Source: Phragmites australis (taxonomy: Eukaryota > Streptophyta > Magnoliopsida > Poales > Poaceae). From it: a DNA stretch of 64,000 nt. The translations under genes and the position numbers were made by a program. Numbering within the stretch: the first letter of the stretch is position 1; the number at the start of each line of letters is the position of its first letter. The stretch spans positions 28,591,568-28,655,567 of the forward strand of contig NC_084937.1 of the NCBI RefSeq assembly GCF_958298935.1, given 5' to 3'. The notes under the pieces were generated by a model. The model ran no database searches. It was not told the DNA's origin and saw only the letters and a program-made list of their open reading frames with translations. Positions 13,530-23,348 of the stretch are shown one piece after another.

Positions 13530-13937
13530 ATGAGCAACCAGGGAGAAGTAGAGTTGCGCGCTAAGATTGAAGCACTAGAATTACAAGTCACTAAGGTACC
13601 TGACCAGGCTCCTAAGCATCTTGATGAGGTAAGTGCAAATACTCTTGTGATGTGTAATTGTTCCCTTCACCATTAACCTTATTGTCCCATTACCTTATGT
13701 TCAACACCTTCTTTAGCTAGAAATAGCTGCAGAGCTGGACAAACTATCAGCGCGGCTTGATAATGTTGACAAGATGAATCATCTGCCATGGCCTCAGGTC
13801 CGGAGGTGAAGTCTCTTCTGAGCAACACTGCTGACATCTGGATACCCGTCATAACTGCATCCGCCGATGAGAGACGGGGATTTGCAGGAACAAGCAGCGA
13901 AGGCAACCAGGAAGAGCAGGAAAATCCCAAACGGTAG
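13530..13937 (+). pseudogene. Small coiled-coil protein gene with an apparent 1-base frameshift
   Basis: Exon A is 13530-13628 (MSNQGEVELRAKIEALELQVTKVPDQAPKHLDE), with acceptor TGTAG before 13521 and donor GTAAGT. Exon B starts at 13717 after TTAG and reads LEIAAELDKLSARLDNVDKM to 13776. It then runs in frame only to a TGA at 13807-13809 (NHLPWPQVRR). From 13779 another frame is strikingly protein-like: SSAMASGPEVKSLLSNTADI followed by WIPVITASADERRGFAGTSSEGNQEEQENPKR and a TAG at 13935-13937. One missing base near 13777-13778 would explain the break. It is either a real mutation, a sequencing error, or a genuine short form. The protein would be about 105 residues with heptad-like leucines. 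Function is not recognised. Confidence 0.65.
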
Positions 13938-14597
13938 TTGGCATATGGGCTGTAATTGTTTCACTTTGTGATTTCGTATCAACCTTGTATGTTCATTCAA
14001 ACAAGCGTTTTCATATATATCATGTATCAAAAGCTTTTGACAAAATGAAGAATAAACACATGTACTGAAGTTATCCTTGTGTTGGTCTTTTACTGTCACT
14101 TTTCTGGTTGTTATTTCTTCAGTTTCAGAGCTGCACATGCATTCCATCTAGCATGGACTCTACACTTCCCTGGGTCAAAAAAGGCCAGATAAAAGTATGA
14201 TTTTGACTCGAACACGCGCATTTTTTTTGTAATAATATGATAACTTACAATTGGATTGCATGATTGTCTTGTCCTGCCGATGATCATATTAGTGACCACG
14301 TCTGTTTATCCAGGGTGCCACATAGACTGCCACATAAGTATCAGCTAGAACCTGTGTGGCTGTGTGTGTGCCCGATGAACTCCGCTGTCCGTCACCTCTC
14401 CTCCATCCGTTCCTTCCAAATCCCTCCAAAACTGTCACCAGCCATGGCGCCGTCAACGTCCTCCCTCTCGTCCCGCACCATACACTTCACCGTCTCCTCC
14501 TCTCCCTCTCTTATCCACTCTGCGACCTTCACTTGCTTCTTAGCTTGACGAGCTTAGCTAGCTGGCTGCAGGTGAGGTCGAGCACTGATGCAACGCC
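13938..14597. promoter_or_regulatory. Upstream region of the PMI1-like gene
   Basis: Contains the probable 3' UTR of the small gene and, from about 14370, a C/T-rich stretch with repeated CTCC and CATCC. This is typical of a grass 5' leader running to the ATG at 14598. No clear TATA box was picked out. Confidence 0.4.
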
Positions 14598-17210
14598 ATG
14601 GCTGAGGACGGCAAGTCCAACGACCAAATCCTCCAGGAGCTCGACGCGCTCAGCCACAACCTCTACCAAGCGCACACCAACCGCCGCACCACCTCCCTCG
14701 CGCTCCCTCGCTCCGCCGGCGACGGCAATGCCGATGGCTCCGACGCCGTCCGGGCCGCGGCGCGCCCGCTCTCCCGCCGCTTGTCCATGTCGCCGTTCCG
14801 GTCGAGGCCTAAGCTGGACAAGAACGAGAACGATGGTGATGACGATGACGCGGGGCCGGGTCTCGTAGGCGTGGCGGCGCCGTCCAAGAGCCAGAGCTTC
14901 GCCGCGGTGACCACGGCGCCGGCCGTGGCCGGGGAGAAGAAGGGGATATGGAGCTGGAAGCCGATTCGCGCGCTGTCGCACATCGGCATGCAGCGGATGG
15001 GCTGCCTCTTCTCCGTGGAGGTGGTGACCACGCAGGGCCTGCCGCCGTCCATGAACGGGCTGCGCCTCGCCGTGGCCGTGCGCAAGAAGGAGACGCGCGA
15101 CGGCGCCGTGCGGACCATGCCATCGCGCGTGCAGCAGGGCGCGGCCTACTTCGAGGAGATGATCTTCGTCCGGTGCCACCTCTACTGCAGCGGCGGCGGC
15201 GCCACGGGCAAGCCGCTCAGGTTCGAGCCCCGGCCGTTCCTCATATCGGCGGTCGCCGTGGACGCGCCGGAGCTCGACTTCGGCCGGAGCGCCGTGGACT
15301 TGAGCCTTCTCGTGAAGGAGTCCACGGAAAAGAGCCAGCAAGGAGAGCGCGTCCGGCAATGGGACATGGCGTTCCCGCTTGCCGGTAAGGCAAAGGGAGG
15401 CGAGCTCGTCGTCAAGCTGGCGTTCCAGATCATGGAGGACGGAGGCGTCGGGTTGTACAGCCAACCAGCTGTTGGAGGCAAGACTAGTTCCTCTTCGTCC
15501 TCCTCCTTGTTTGCTCGGAAGCATAGCAAGTCGTCGTTCAGCATCGCGAGCCCGAAAGTGACGCGCTTGGAGCCGTTGCTAACGTCTTCGAAGGGCGCGC
15601 CGTCTCCGGACTTGCAGGGCATTGACGACTTCAAGCTCGACGAGCCCAGCCCAGTGGTGGAGGTCAAGCAGGAGCAGCAGAAAGAGCCGGAGCGCGAGCC
15701 AGAGGAAACAAAAGCCGATGACTCGGAGTTCCCGGAGTTCGACGTCGTCGACAAGGGCGTGGAGGAGCAAGAAGAGAAGGATGAACCGAAGGAAGATGCC
15801 GAAACCAAGGAGGGAGAGAAGGTGGGAGAGGAAGAGGCTTCGTCCGCCGCCGGTGACGAGGTGGTCAAGGAGGTGGTGCACGACAGCGCGCACACATGGC
15901 GCCTCAATGAGCTCGAGGCGATCACCAACCAGATCAAGGCCCTCGAGAATATGATGCTCGGTGACGTGACGGACGCGGCCGCCAAGTCGGAGGAGGCGCC
16001 ACAGGAGGAGGAGGTGGCGGGGCTGGAGGCCGACGAGGAGGAAGTGACAAGAGAGTTCTTGCTGCTGCTGGAACAAGGAGAGGAAAAGGACGCGACCGCC
16101 CGGTCACCGGCTCCTCAGGTGTCCTCGCTCAAGTCAGGCGCCAAGCCTGGTTCCGGCGCCGACGTGTCGTGCTACATCTCCGACCTCGGCAAGGGGCTCG
16201 GCCCCATCGTGCAGACCCGGGACGGCGGCTACCTGGCCGCCATGAACCCGTTCGACATCCCGGTGGAGAGGAAGGAGCTCCCCAAGCTCGCCATGCAGCT
16301 GTCCAAGCCGTTCATTCTCCGGGACCAGAAACTTCCCGCCGGCGGCGCCGAGGTGTTTCAACGCCTGTGCGCCGGCGGGTCCGAGGCTCTGTGCGCAAAG
16401 TTGGGCGCGCTCATTGCCATGGATGATGTGGTCGGCAAGACGGCCGAGCAGATCGCCTTCGAGGGCATGGCGTCGGCGATCATCACCGCACGGAGCAAGG
16501 AGCTCGTGGCGAGCTCCAGCGCGGCTCAGTCCGTTTCGTTTCTCCGGACAATGTCCGCGGCGATGAGCTATGGGCGCCAGGACAGGATCGCCACCGGCAT
16601 TTGGAACGCCCAGGAAGCGCCGGTGACCGTCGACGAGATCCTGGCGTTCACACTGCAGAAGATAGAGACAATGACCATCGAAGCGCTCAAGATCCAGGCC
16701 GACATGGCCGACGAGCAGGCCCCGTTCGAGGTGTCGCCGGTTACCGAGAAGCTGGGGGTCGGGCATCTGCTGGACACCGCCGTGCCACCGGAGGAGTGGG
16801 CCAGCGCCTGCGTCGGGGCGGACGCGGTCACCTTGCTTGTAGTGGTGCAGCTGAGGGATCCCTTGCGCCGTTACGAGGTGGTCGGCGCGCCGTCGGTCGT
16901 GATCATCCAGGCCACACGAGCCGGCGGCGGCGCCGGGGACGACGAGCCGAGGTTCAAGGTGGCGAATATGCACCTCGGGGGCTTGCGGCTGAAGTCGGCC
17001 GACCGGCGCAACGTGTGGGACGGCGAGAAGCAGCGGCTCACGGCGATGCACTGGCTTGTCGCCTACGGGCTGGGCAAGGCCGGCAGGAAGAGCCGGCCTG
17101 CCGCGGCAGCGAAGGCAGGGCATGAGGCGCTGTGGAGCATGTCGTCGAGGGTGATGGCTGACATGTGGCTCAAGCCAATGCGCAACCCGGATGTGAAGAT
17201 CTCCCAGTAG
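14598..17210 (+). CDS. PMI1: PLASTID MOVEMENT IMPAIRED1-like protein with N-terminal C2 domain
   Basis: This is a single-exon frame of 870 residues, close to Arabidopsis PMI1 (about 840). The N-terminus MAEDGKSNDQILQELDALSHNLYQAH is typical of the family. Residues about 58-66 hold the basic SRRLSMSPFR motif. An NT-C2 domain spans roughly residues 116-285 (KKGIWSWKPIRALSHIG, FSVEVVTTQGLPPSMNG, VAVRKKET, FEEMIFVRCHLYCSG). An acidic, glutamate-rich linker lies at about 340-425, followed by WRLNELEAITNQIKALENMM and the conserved C-terminal region (DLGKGLGPIVQTRDGGYLAAMNPF, FEGMASAII, W..YGLGKAG). In Arabidopsis PMI1 is needed for chloroplast and nuclear movement through plasma-membrane-associated actin and also affects ABA responses. 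The gene is convergent with the phosphate carrier gene. The frame is intact. Confidence 0.95.
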   Translation: MAEDGKSNDQILQELDALSHNLYQAHTNRRTTSLALPRSAGDGNADGSDAVRAAARPLSRRLSMSPFRSRPKLDKNENDGDDDDAGPGLVGVAAPSKSQSFAAVTTAPAVAGEKKGIWSWKPIRALSHIGMQRMGCLFSVEVVTTQGLPPSMNGLRLAVAVRKKETRDGAVRTMPSRVQQGAAYFEEMIFVRCHLYCSGGGATGKPLRFEPRPFLISAVAVDAPELDFGRSAVDLSLLVKESTEKSQQGERVRQWDMAFPLAGKAKGGELVVKLAFQIMEDGGVGLYSQPAVGGKTSSSSSSSLFARKHSKSSFSIASPKVTRLEPLLTSSKGAPSPDLQGIDDFKLDEPSPVVEVKQEQQKEPEREPEETKADDSEFPEFDVVDKGVEEQEEKDEPKEDAETKEGEKVGEEEASSAAGDEVVKEVVHDSAHTWRLNELEAITNQIKALENMMLGDVTDAAAKSEEAPQEEEVAGLEADEEEVTREFLLLLEQGEEKDATARSPAPQVSSLKSGAKPGSGADVSCYISDLGKGLGPIVQTRDGGYLAAMNPFDIPVERKELPKLAMQLSKPFILRDQKLPAGGAEVFQRLCAGGSEALCAKLGALIAMDDVVGKTAEQIAFEGMASAIITARSKELVASSSAAQSVSFLRTMSAAMSYGRQDRIATGIWNAQEAPVTVDEILAFTLQKIETMTIEALKIQADMADEQAPFEVSPVTEKLGVGHLLDTAVPPEEWASACVGADAVTLLVVVQLRDPLRRYEVVGAPSVVIIQATRAGGGAGDDEPRFKVANMHLGGLRLKSADRRNVWDGEKQRLTAMHWLVAYGLGKAGRKSRPAAAAKAGHEALWSMSSRVMADMWLKPMRNPDVKISQ

Positions 17211-18017
17211 TAGCTGCGGTGAACCTGGCTGCAGATATCATGTTCCAGGTTTCAGATAGCGTGTAATTTGCATAATTTTGAATTTCCAGATTGAAAATAA
17301 TTTCATGCGCACTGCGATTGTAATAAGACCCTGTCTAGGCATCAGGTACATATTTGTTATGTTCTGTTTACCTTTTGTTTGAGAATATTGTAAGAATCTA
17401 TGCAATGGATCAAGAACATTGTTGATGCAGTAACTGAACAAAAGGATTAGTTCAACGATTGCAAAAATAGTGTGGAAAGTTAAGGAAGCTGTTGCCATTG
17501 CAGCTGAAAACACATAAGTTACACAGCTACCACCTAAGTTGAATCCCTTCAAGATATGTCAACAGTTTGATTGAAAAGAAAATCAAGAGCAGCAACATAA
17601 CACAGAAATTAAGCTTCAGAGTTTTGTCCTTCACAAAATTATTTACAGTACAAGGCCACGTGCTTACATTAGAAGTGCATACTTTCCTTATACAACAGTT
17701 TTTGAAATGGAGCTAGAAGCCTAGAACAAAAGCATCCTGAATACGCTGGTGAAGAACCAACCGGCTACAACGCTGTCCGCTTGTACCTGGAGGGGGGCTG
17801 AAGTTTATTGTTGCTTAAGATAAGGAAAAACATACAAGGCAAGGCAGAAAATTTTCATATGTAGTTGCAGAAATATTGGACGTGATGTACTTGGGTCAGT
17901 TGGTAGTTCCCTAAAACTACCAAAATTTACTCTTCCCATATAGTCAGAACCGTGGACAGGTACTTGCCCAAATGATACCAAAAAATGTATCAAGAAACCT
18001 ATCTGAAATTGGTCAGA
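17211..18017. other. Convergent 3' region between PMI1 and the phosphate carrier
   Basis: Holds the 3' UTRs of both genes. No other coding exon was accepted here. Confidence 0.5.
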
Positions 18018-20717
18018 TTATATGTTAACTTCTTCCAGTTCACGGGGGAGCCCTCCACTCGTTGGCCTGAAATAAGCAGATTTACAGTAGTCACGAAACT
18101 AGCACAGAAATTTATCAGGAATCCATGCAAATACAACATGACATATAAGTCTTCATGTCAATTTTAACATAAATGGACATGGGCTCATTGGTTTAAGTAA
18201 TAATATAGCTCAAAACGCCGTTCAAGAGCCAAAACAGTACTAGTACTATTAAAGTGCCAGGTACATAAAGACAACAGAGTTCTGGATGTTAATACATAGA
18301 TACACATGGTGTCTGGATGTAGATAATTAAAACTTCGCTCACAACTTTCATAAAAAGGATCCTTCAGAAATCAGAACAAGTTTAGCATCAAATTTATATG
18401 GCAATAGGGATTTTTTTGTCATCACTATCAATACATAGCTAAACACACTGGTGAAACATGGTATTCATGTAAAGAAATCAGACAACATCTGCTTGCAGTT
18501 GGAAATTACATTGCAATCATTTTCATCATCTCAACACAGTTCATCTTTTTTATTGCTTCATACTGTACCAATTTTTTTGACATATGCCTGTATTTGCATA
18601 GTAAGATGTCATCATGTCAAGCTTGATACACTCCATGAAATAGATCAGCATTGAAAATCCAGTTTGTACATTAAAAGCTATCAATATTTTCAAACCATGT
18701 TAATTCAGTATATGAAACAATACCCTTGAGCAATCAGGGAAACTGCACACTTACAATCCAGTCAGTATCTTGATTGTATCATAGAAGAACCACTGCATGG
18801 TTATGACAGGTCCAACAAGGGTGATCCGAATGGGCAGGCTTCTCGTGAACAAATTACGAAGTCCAATGCTTTTCACAGCCTGAAAGAATAAGATGTGATC
18901 ATTAGATCAATGGTGAAACTTGACGGAAATGATCTCCTAGGGTCGAAAATTACAACTATATCCTTACATGTATGATATTTTCAGCTTTTTTGTTGTACAG
19001 AGATGAGACAATATTGTCTGCAGGATTTGAAACAATGGTACCAACAGCACCAGAGATGTAACCAGCCAGACAAGTAGCACCAAGCTGCTGGACTGTTGAG
19101 CAATCCTCCCTTTTCTTTTGAATAACTTTCTGATATAGGAAATCCACGGTATGCTCAAATGTTGAAAACATAAGCATAGAAACTACAGAAGAAGAAAGCA
19201 TGATAAATAAGACAAACCTGAAAGATAAGAAGATTAACATTTTGAAACCAGAAGATGCATTAATGAACTGACACAGTAATGGAATGGGAAAAGATTCAAA
19301 TATTGCATAGAGGGAACTTTTAAAATGTTGGAAGCAGAGACTGCTTGCTGATGCTGATCTAAAAGTTTCTAGTTCCCTGAGCAGAAACATCATGATCTCC
19401 ATAAGACAGAAGTTTGACAGTAAATATATTAATGCAATACTGGTTGCCTCTTACACTTAATAACAGGGTAAGAAATTTAATTCTCTGACAAAAATCAGTG
19501 AAGTCAAGCAAGTTTCTACTAATTCTTACACTACATATATGAAACCATTTCTGGAATTTTTTTTTGCTTAGATCCTGTATTAATTAGATTTGATAAACAG
19601 GGGGGAGGGGGTTAAATTACATGGAAGATTCCGTCCCCAAAGTGGTAAAAGCCCCCTGTAAAAGCTGCAAAGAAAACAAGAAATATACTTTACTCAGGAC
19701 AGTAGACCAAGGTTCATATTTTGAAAAATACAAAGAATGCATCAATTACGGCTAAGAATCACCATATCCATTATTCATGGTAGCTTACCCAGACAGGCCT
19801 TCAGTGGCATACACCCTTGGAAAGCCATCGACCAAGCCTTTTGCAAACATGGGTTGTGTCTGCACCTGGACTTTCACCGATTCAAATGGGCAGAGGGCAA
19901 CATCAGCTATGATTTGAGCAGAGGCACTGCTAAGAAAGTATATGGTGCTCTTGTTCCTGTCTACTAGCACATCAGAGTATCTCTTCTTGAAATACTCGTA
20001 AAGACCAAACTTGCAGCCACCCTGAACACCATAGCCAAAAAATTTGCCTCCCCAGCCTCTCCAAAGCGATGAAGGCCCCTCTTCTTTCACAAGAACGTTC
20101 AGTCCTGAAAATATACTGTTATACTTCACGGGATTCACCTGGCAAACAAAGAAAGGAAAATAATTAATGATACGAAGGAAAATTTACGGATCATATCTGA
20201 ATTAGTGATGTTGCTCCGAAAAAAAAGGTGAATTTTAAAGCCAAGCATGCTACTTTTATTTCTTCCTCTTTTATCTGGTTCTTGATACTCAAATGTGGTA
20301 AGATAGGATTCACCACAGGAGCTTTTCAGCAGTAAATTCAGCGCATAACCTAGCGTATCACGCTCAGCGTTGAAGCACACAGGCTAGAAGATCCCAGGAC
20401 GCAGAGCATCGGGAAATTACTACTGCAGCACAAACACAGGAACGAACTGCCTGAGAGCACCGCCCCGCGGGCCGAAGCCAAACAAGGTGCTGCAAGATTG
20501 CAACTCGAGCCCCGGCCAAGCAGGCCGCCCTCACCTGCATGTTGACCTTGAGGACGTCGAGCGGGGTTATGGCGAGGTGGGTGGCGCCGGCGGCCAGCAT
20601 CCCGCCGCCGGCGCACAGCGCGTAGTACTCGGGCGAGAACACCCTCATCCCCGGCGCCGCCGCTCCGCTCCTCCCCGCCCTCACGGCGGCCTCCGCCTCT
20701 CCCCCACGCGCGCCCAT
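18018..20717 (-). CDS. PHT3: Mitochondrial phosphate carrier (PHT3 family, MPT minor type)
   Basis: Six minus-strand exons in transcript order: 20717-20535, 20138-19789, 19664-19621, 19182-18968, 18879-18755 and 18066-18018. They join in phase to 321 residues with consensus splice sites. It is a six-helix inner-membrane carrier of three repeats with the PxD signatures ITPLDVLKVNMQ, LCPFESVKVQVQTQP and VSNPADNIVSSLYNKK. Other family segments are RGWGGKFFGYGVQGGCKFGLYEYFK, FYRGLLPLWGRNLP and LPIRITLVGPVITMQWFFYDTIKIL. It imports phosphate into the matrix in exchange for hydroxide or with protons, for ATP synthesis. The last exon adds the LPTSGGL tail typical of plant members. The donor after 18755 overlaps an in-frame TAA, so retaining that intron would give a protein ending ...ILTGL. 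The N-terminus is short, without an obvious cleaved presequence. Confidence 0.94.
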
Positions 20718-20944
20718 TCGTTGCGTGCCTCCGGCGTTGTTGGAGACTGGACTGGAAATGGACCACGTAGCGGGGCCGCGTGTGCCTTCTGCTTGCCCTT
20801 TTGAGCGTTGAACGGCTGACTTGTCAAATCGAAGCGAAAACCCTAGCTGGGTGGCCCGCATGTCAGTCAGCGTGTTAAGCTTCCCGGGCCGTGCGGTGGC
20901 CACAGATGGGCTGTACCGCAATTGCTATAGAAATGGGCTTTATT

Positions 20945-21335
20945 ACCCTATATATACTACTAGCTAAGTGCCACACGTTGCAACAAAAATATAAATATTA
21001 GATACGTTAATATTAAACACAATTCAAGATATAAAGACATAGATGTGTTATAAGAGTATCACCAAATAAATAGTCGGAAGCGATACTGTAGTTTGATTTC
21101 ATATGAGATCCGAAAAATGAGCAAGTGATTATCCGCTAATTTTCTTCTTAATTTTTTCATTTATTTTCATTAGTAAAATAGGTCCTTGGAGTCGGTAACG
21201 AGTTAGGGAGGTTGTAAGACGAGGATAGATAATAAAAATGAGTAAATTATTCAAATTTTAAGGGGTTTTATTATATGAAGAAAAACAAAAGAAAAAATAA
21301 CATGTGAGCCAACTCGTATTTTATATAGTAGAGAA
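20945..21335 (+). mobile_element. AT-rich Helitron-like dispersed repeat, copy 1
   Basis: Begins ACTACTAGCTAAGTGCCACACG, a form reminiscent of Helitron 5' ends in grasses, and ends near ATATAGTAGAGAAGAG. It aligns in the same orientation, with many changes, to 34624-35003. Shared blocks are the GAAGCGATA..ATAGTTT region, a CACGAGATC-like block, CTGCTAATTTTTCTTCTAAT-like sequence and an AGGACGAGAATGAATAATAA-like block. No coding capacity. The Helitron assignment is inference. Confidence 0.55.
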
Positions 21336-21410
21336 GAGATACAGATGGCATCGTGCATTTTCCTCTCATAAGAGAAGGGAAAAGGAGAGAAAGAAGATAA
21401 AAAAAATCTT

Positions 21411-22130
21411 GAGTGAGTTACATAAAGCTACAAGTATTGTATCATTTGTAACACAAAGCTACAAGTATTATGAATAGTAACATAAACTATAAGTATTATG
21501 CATTAATTTCACACAAAACCTGATTTTAATTAGATTCGTCAAAAAATAGTCTTATATTTCTCTAAAAATTTAAAACTTTTTGTACGTGTTCCATAATCTA
21601 TATGCAACCTATTTTAATTGGACTCACTAAAAAGCATATGTATAATTTAAAACTAAATTCTCTGAAATGCTATTTTTATAACTTCTAACAATAGTTAGTG
21701 CCTCAAATAAAATAAATAAAATAAAAAAAACTCACTAATATTCTTATTATACGATGACCTAATTTCTAAAATTATTTTCAGCTCTAGGTTATATAGTAAA
21801 AAGTGAGTTTCTTTGTAATGCTCTATTTATAATATATTTTTGGGATTTTATGTGCAACCCTAATGATTATTAGGAGTTATAAAAGTGGTCTTTTGAAGAA
21901 TTTTAGTTTAAATTTTACATAGGTTTGTTTAGTGGATCCAGTTAAAATAGGTTACTATGGATTATAGAATACATAAAAAAGTTCTGTGATTTTTTAAGAA
22001 ATAAAAGACCATTTTTTTTAGTGAATCTAATTAAAATCGGGTTTTGTTTGAACTTAGTGTACAATACTTATAATTTTTTATTATAAATAGTACAATACTT
22101 GGAGTTTTGTGCAATTCACTAAAAAAAACT
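21411..22130. mobile_element. Long foldback (inverted-repeat) element
   Basis: The left arm, about 21411-21700, is an imperfect reverse complement of the right arm, about 21840-22130. Examples are CACAAAACCTGATTTTAATT on the left against AATTAAAATCGGGTTTTGTT on the right, and CAACCTATTTTAATTGGACT on the left against GGATCCAGTTAAAATAGGTT on the right. The loop of roughly 140 bases includes TAATTTCTAAAATTATTTTC. A related fragment of the loop and arm occurs at 36712-36880. There is no coding content. Confidence 0.75.
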
Positions 22131-23160
22131 TTCACTGCTTTGTCAAATAAAAAAAACAGTTTCCAAACATTTTTAGAGACACCAAAACTCGATTTCCAAC
22201 TTTGCAAGGAACAATCTTTTTTTAGAGGAGCTATGGCAGGCATTAACGCCGACCTGAATGATTTGTTGTATGATCATCATAGGAAAAAATCCAAAAGTAA
22301 ACAACATACTCTGTTGTATTTGTAGATACCGAATATGATATTATTCATTATTTTCGGTAAATGAGGTACCGAATATGAATACTAAATTTATAAATATAAT
22401 TATATATTATCTATTTCAACAAATACGACCGAGCATGTCGTCTACTTTTAGATTTTTGCCAGATTTGTAACAAAGGCTAGGGAGGAGAGAGAGGACGGTA
22501 CAGATCACAGCTTTATTTCTGTAATAAACTAAGACACCGTCTGGGATATATGATTTTCTAGATGAATTGTTTGCTGTGAAATTACTGCATTCCAAAACGG
22601 CCTGTAACCAGATGTGTTTGCCATGTGAAAAATCAGAGGCAAGTTCATTTAAAAAAAGAGAGATCAAGTCATCTGAGATCTTAACAGTTGTCAATTGCCA
22701 GTATCAGTCTCCTGCTATCGTTAACCAGCAGTTATTTGCGTCCGCAAGACCAAAAGATTTTTATGGCTAGAGCAACCTTGACAGAGGATTCTTGCCAAGC
22801 ATATTCCCGAACTAAAACTGCTGCTTCAGCACACTTGGTAACATCATTCTTGCTACTGAATTGTGACCAGCAAGCAGCAGTCCTGTTCCAAGTTAGCATT
22901 CAAACCTGAATCTGATAATCAGAAAATATCAAAGTTCACCACGAACTTTGGGTTTCATATGTTCAGTATCAGGCAAATTTAAAACAAGCTGCACTGATTA
23001 GCAAGTATAGCATAAAAAGAAATCAACACAACAGCAAAATATTGTAACAAAGGATTATGTCTGAAACAAAGTACTGGTACCTAGATATGTTCACATAATA
23101 ACATTGTACCAAAAAGCAAACATTAGCTGGTTCCTCATATCACATCATGAGCCAGATGCC

Positions 23161-23224
23161 GGTGAAGCCAAACACGGCTTCCTTATTATGCGGGTGAAGC
23201 CAAATACGGCTTCCTTATTATGCG
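23161..23224. repeat. Tandem repeat, two 32-base units
   Basis: GGTGAAGCCAAACACGGCTT and 12 following bases at 23161-23192 are repeated at 23193-23224 with one change (CAAACAC to CAAATAC). It lies in or just past the 3' UTR of the MYB gene. Confidence 0.93.
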
Positions 23225-23348
23225 GGCAAGCAATTATGTGAGTTCAACCTGCCACTGCTATAGCCTTACATAACCGACTTGGAACAGTTATGCGAGTTCA
23301 AAGCCCACATTTGCTCTAACAAGTGATGCATAGGGGTTCCACCATGCT

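Noticed and set aside
14529..17123. Long antisense frames over PMI1, including two of about 330 residues
   Set aside because: They are GC-rich shadow frames. The plus-strand PMI1 frame carries all the conserved motifs.
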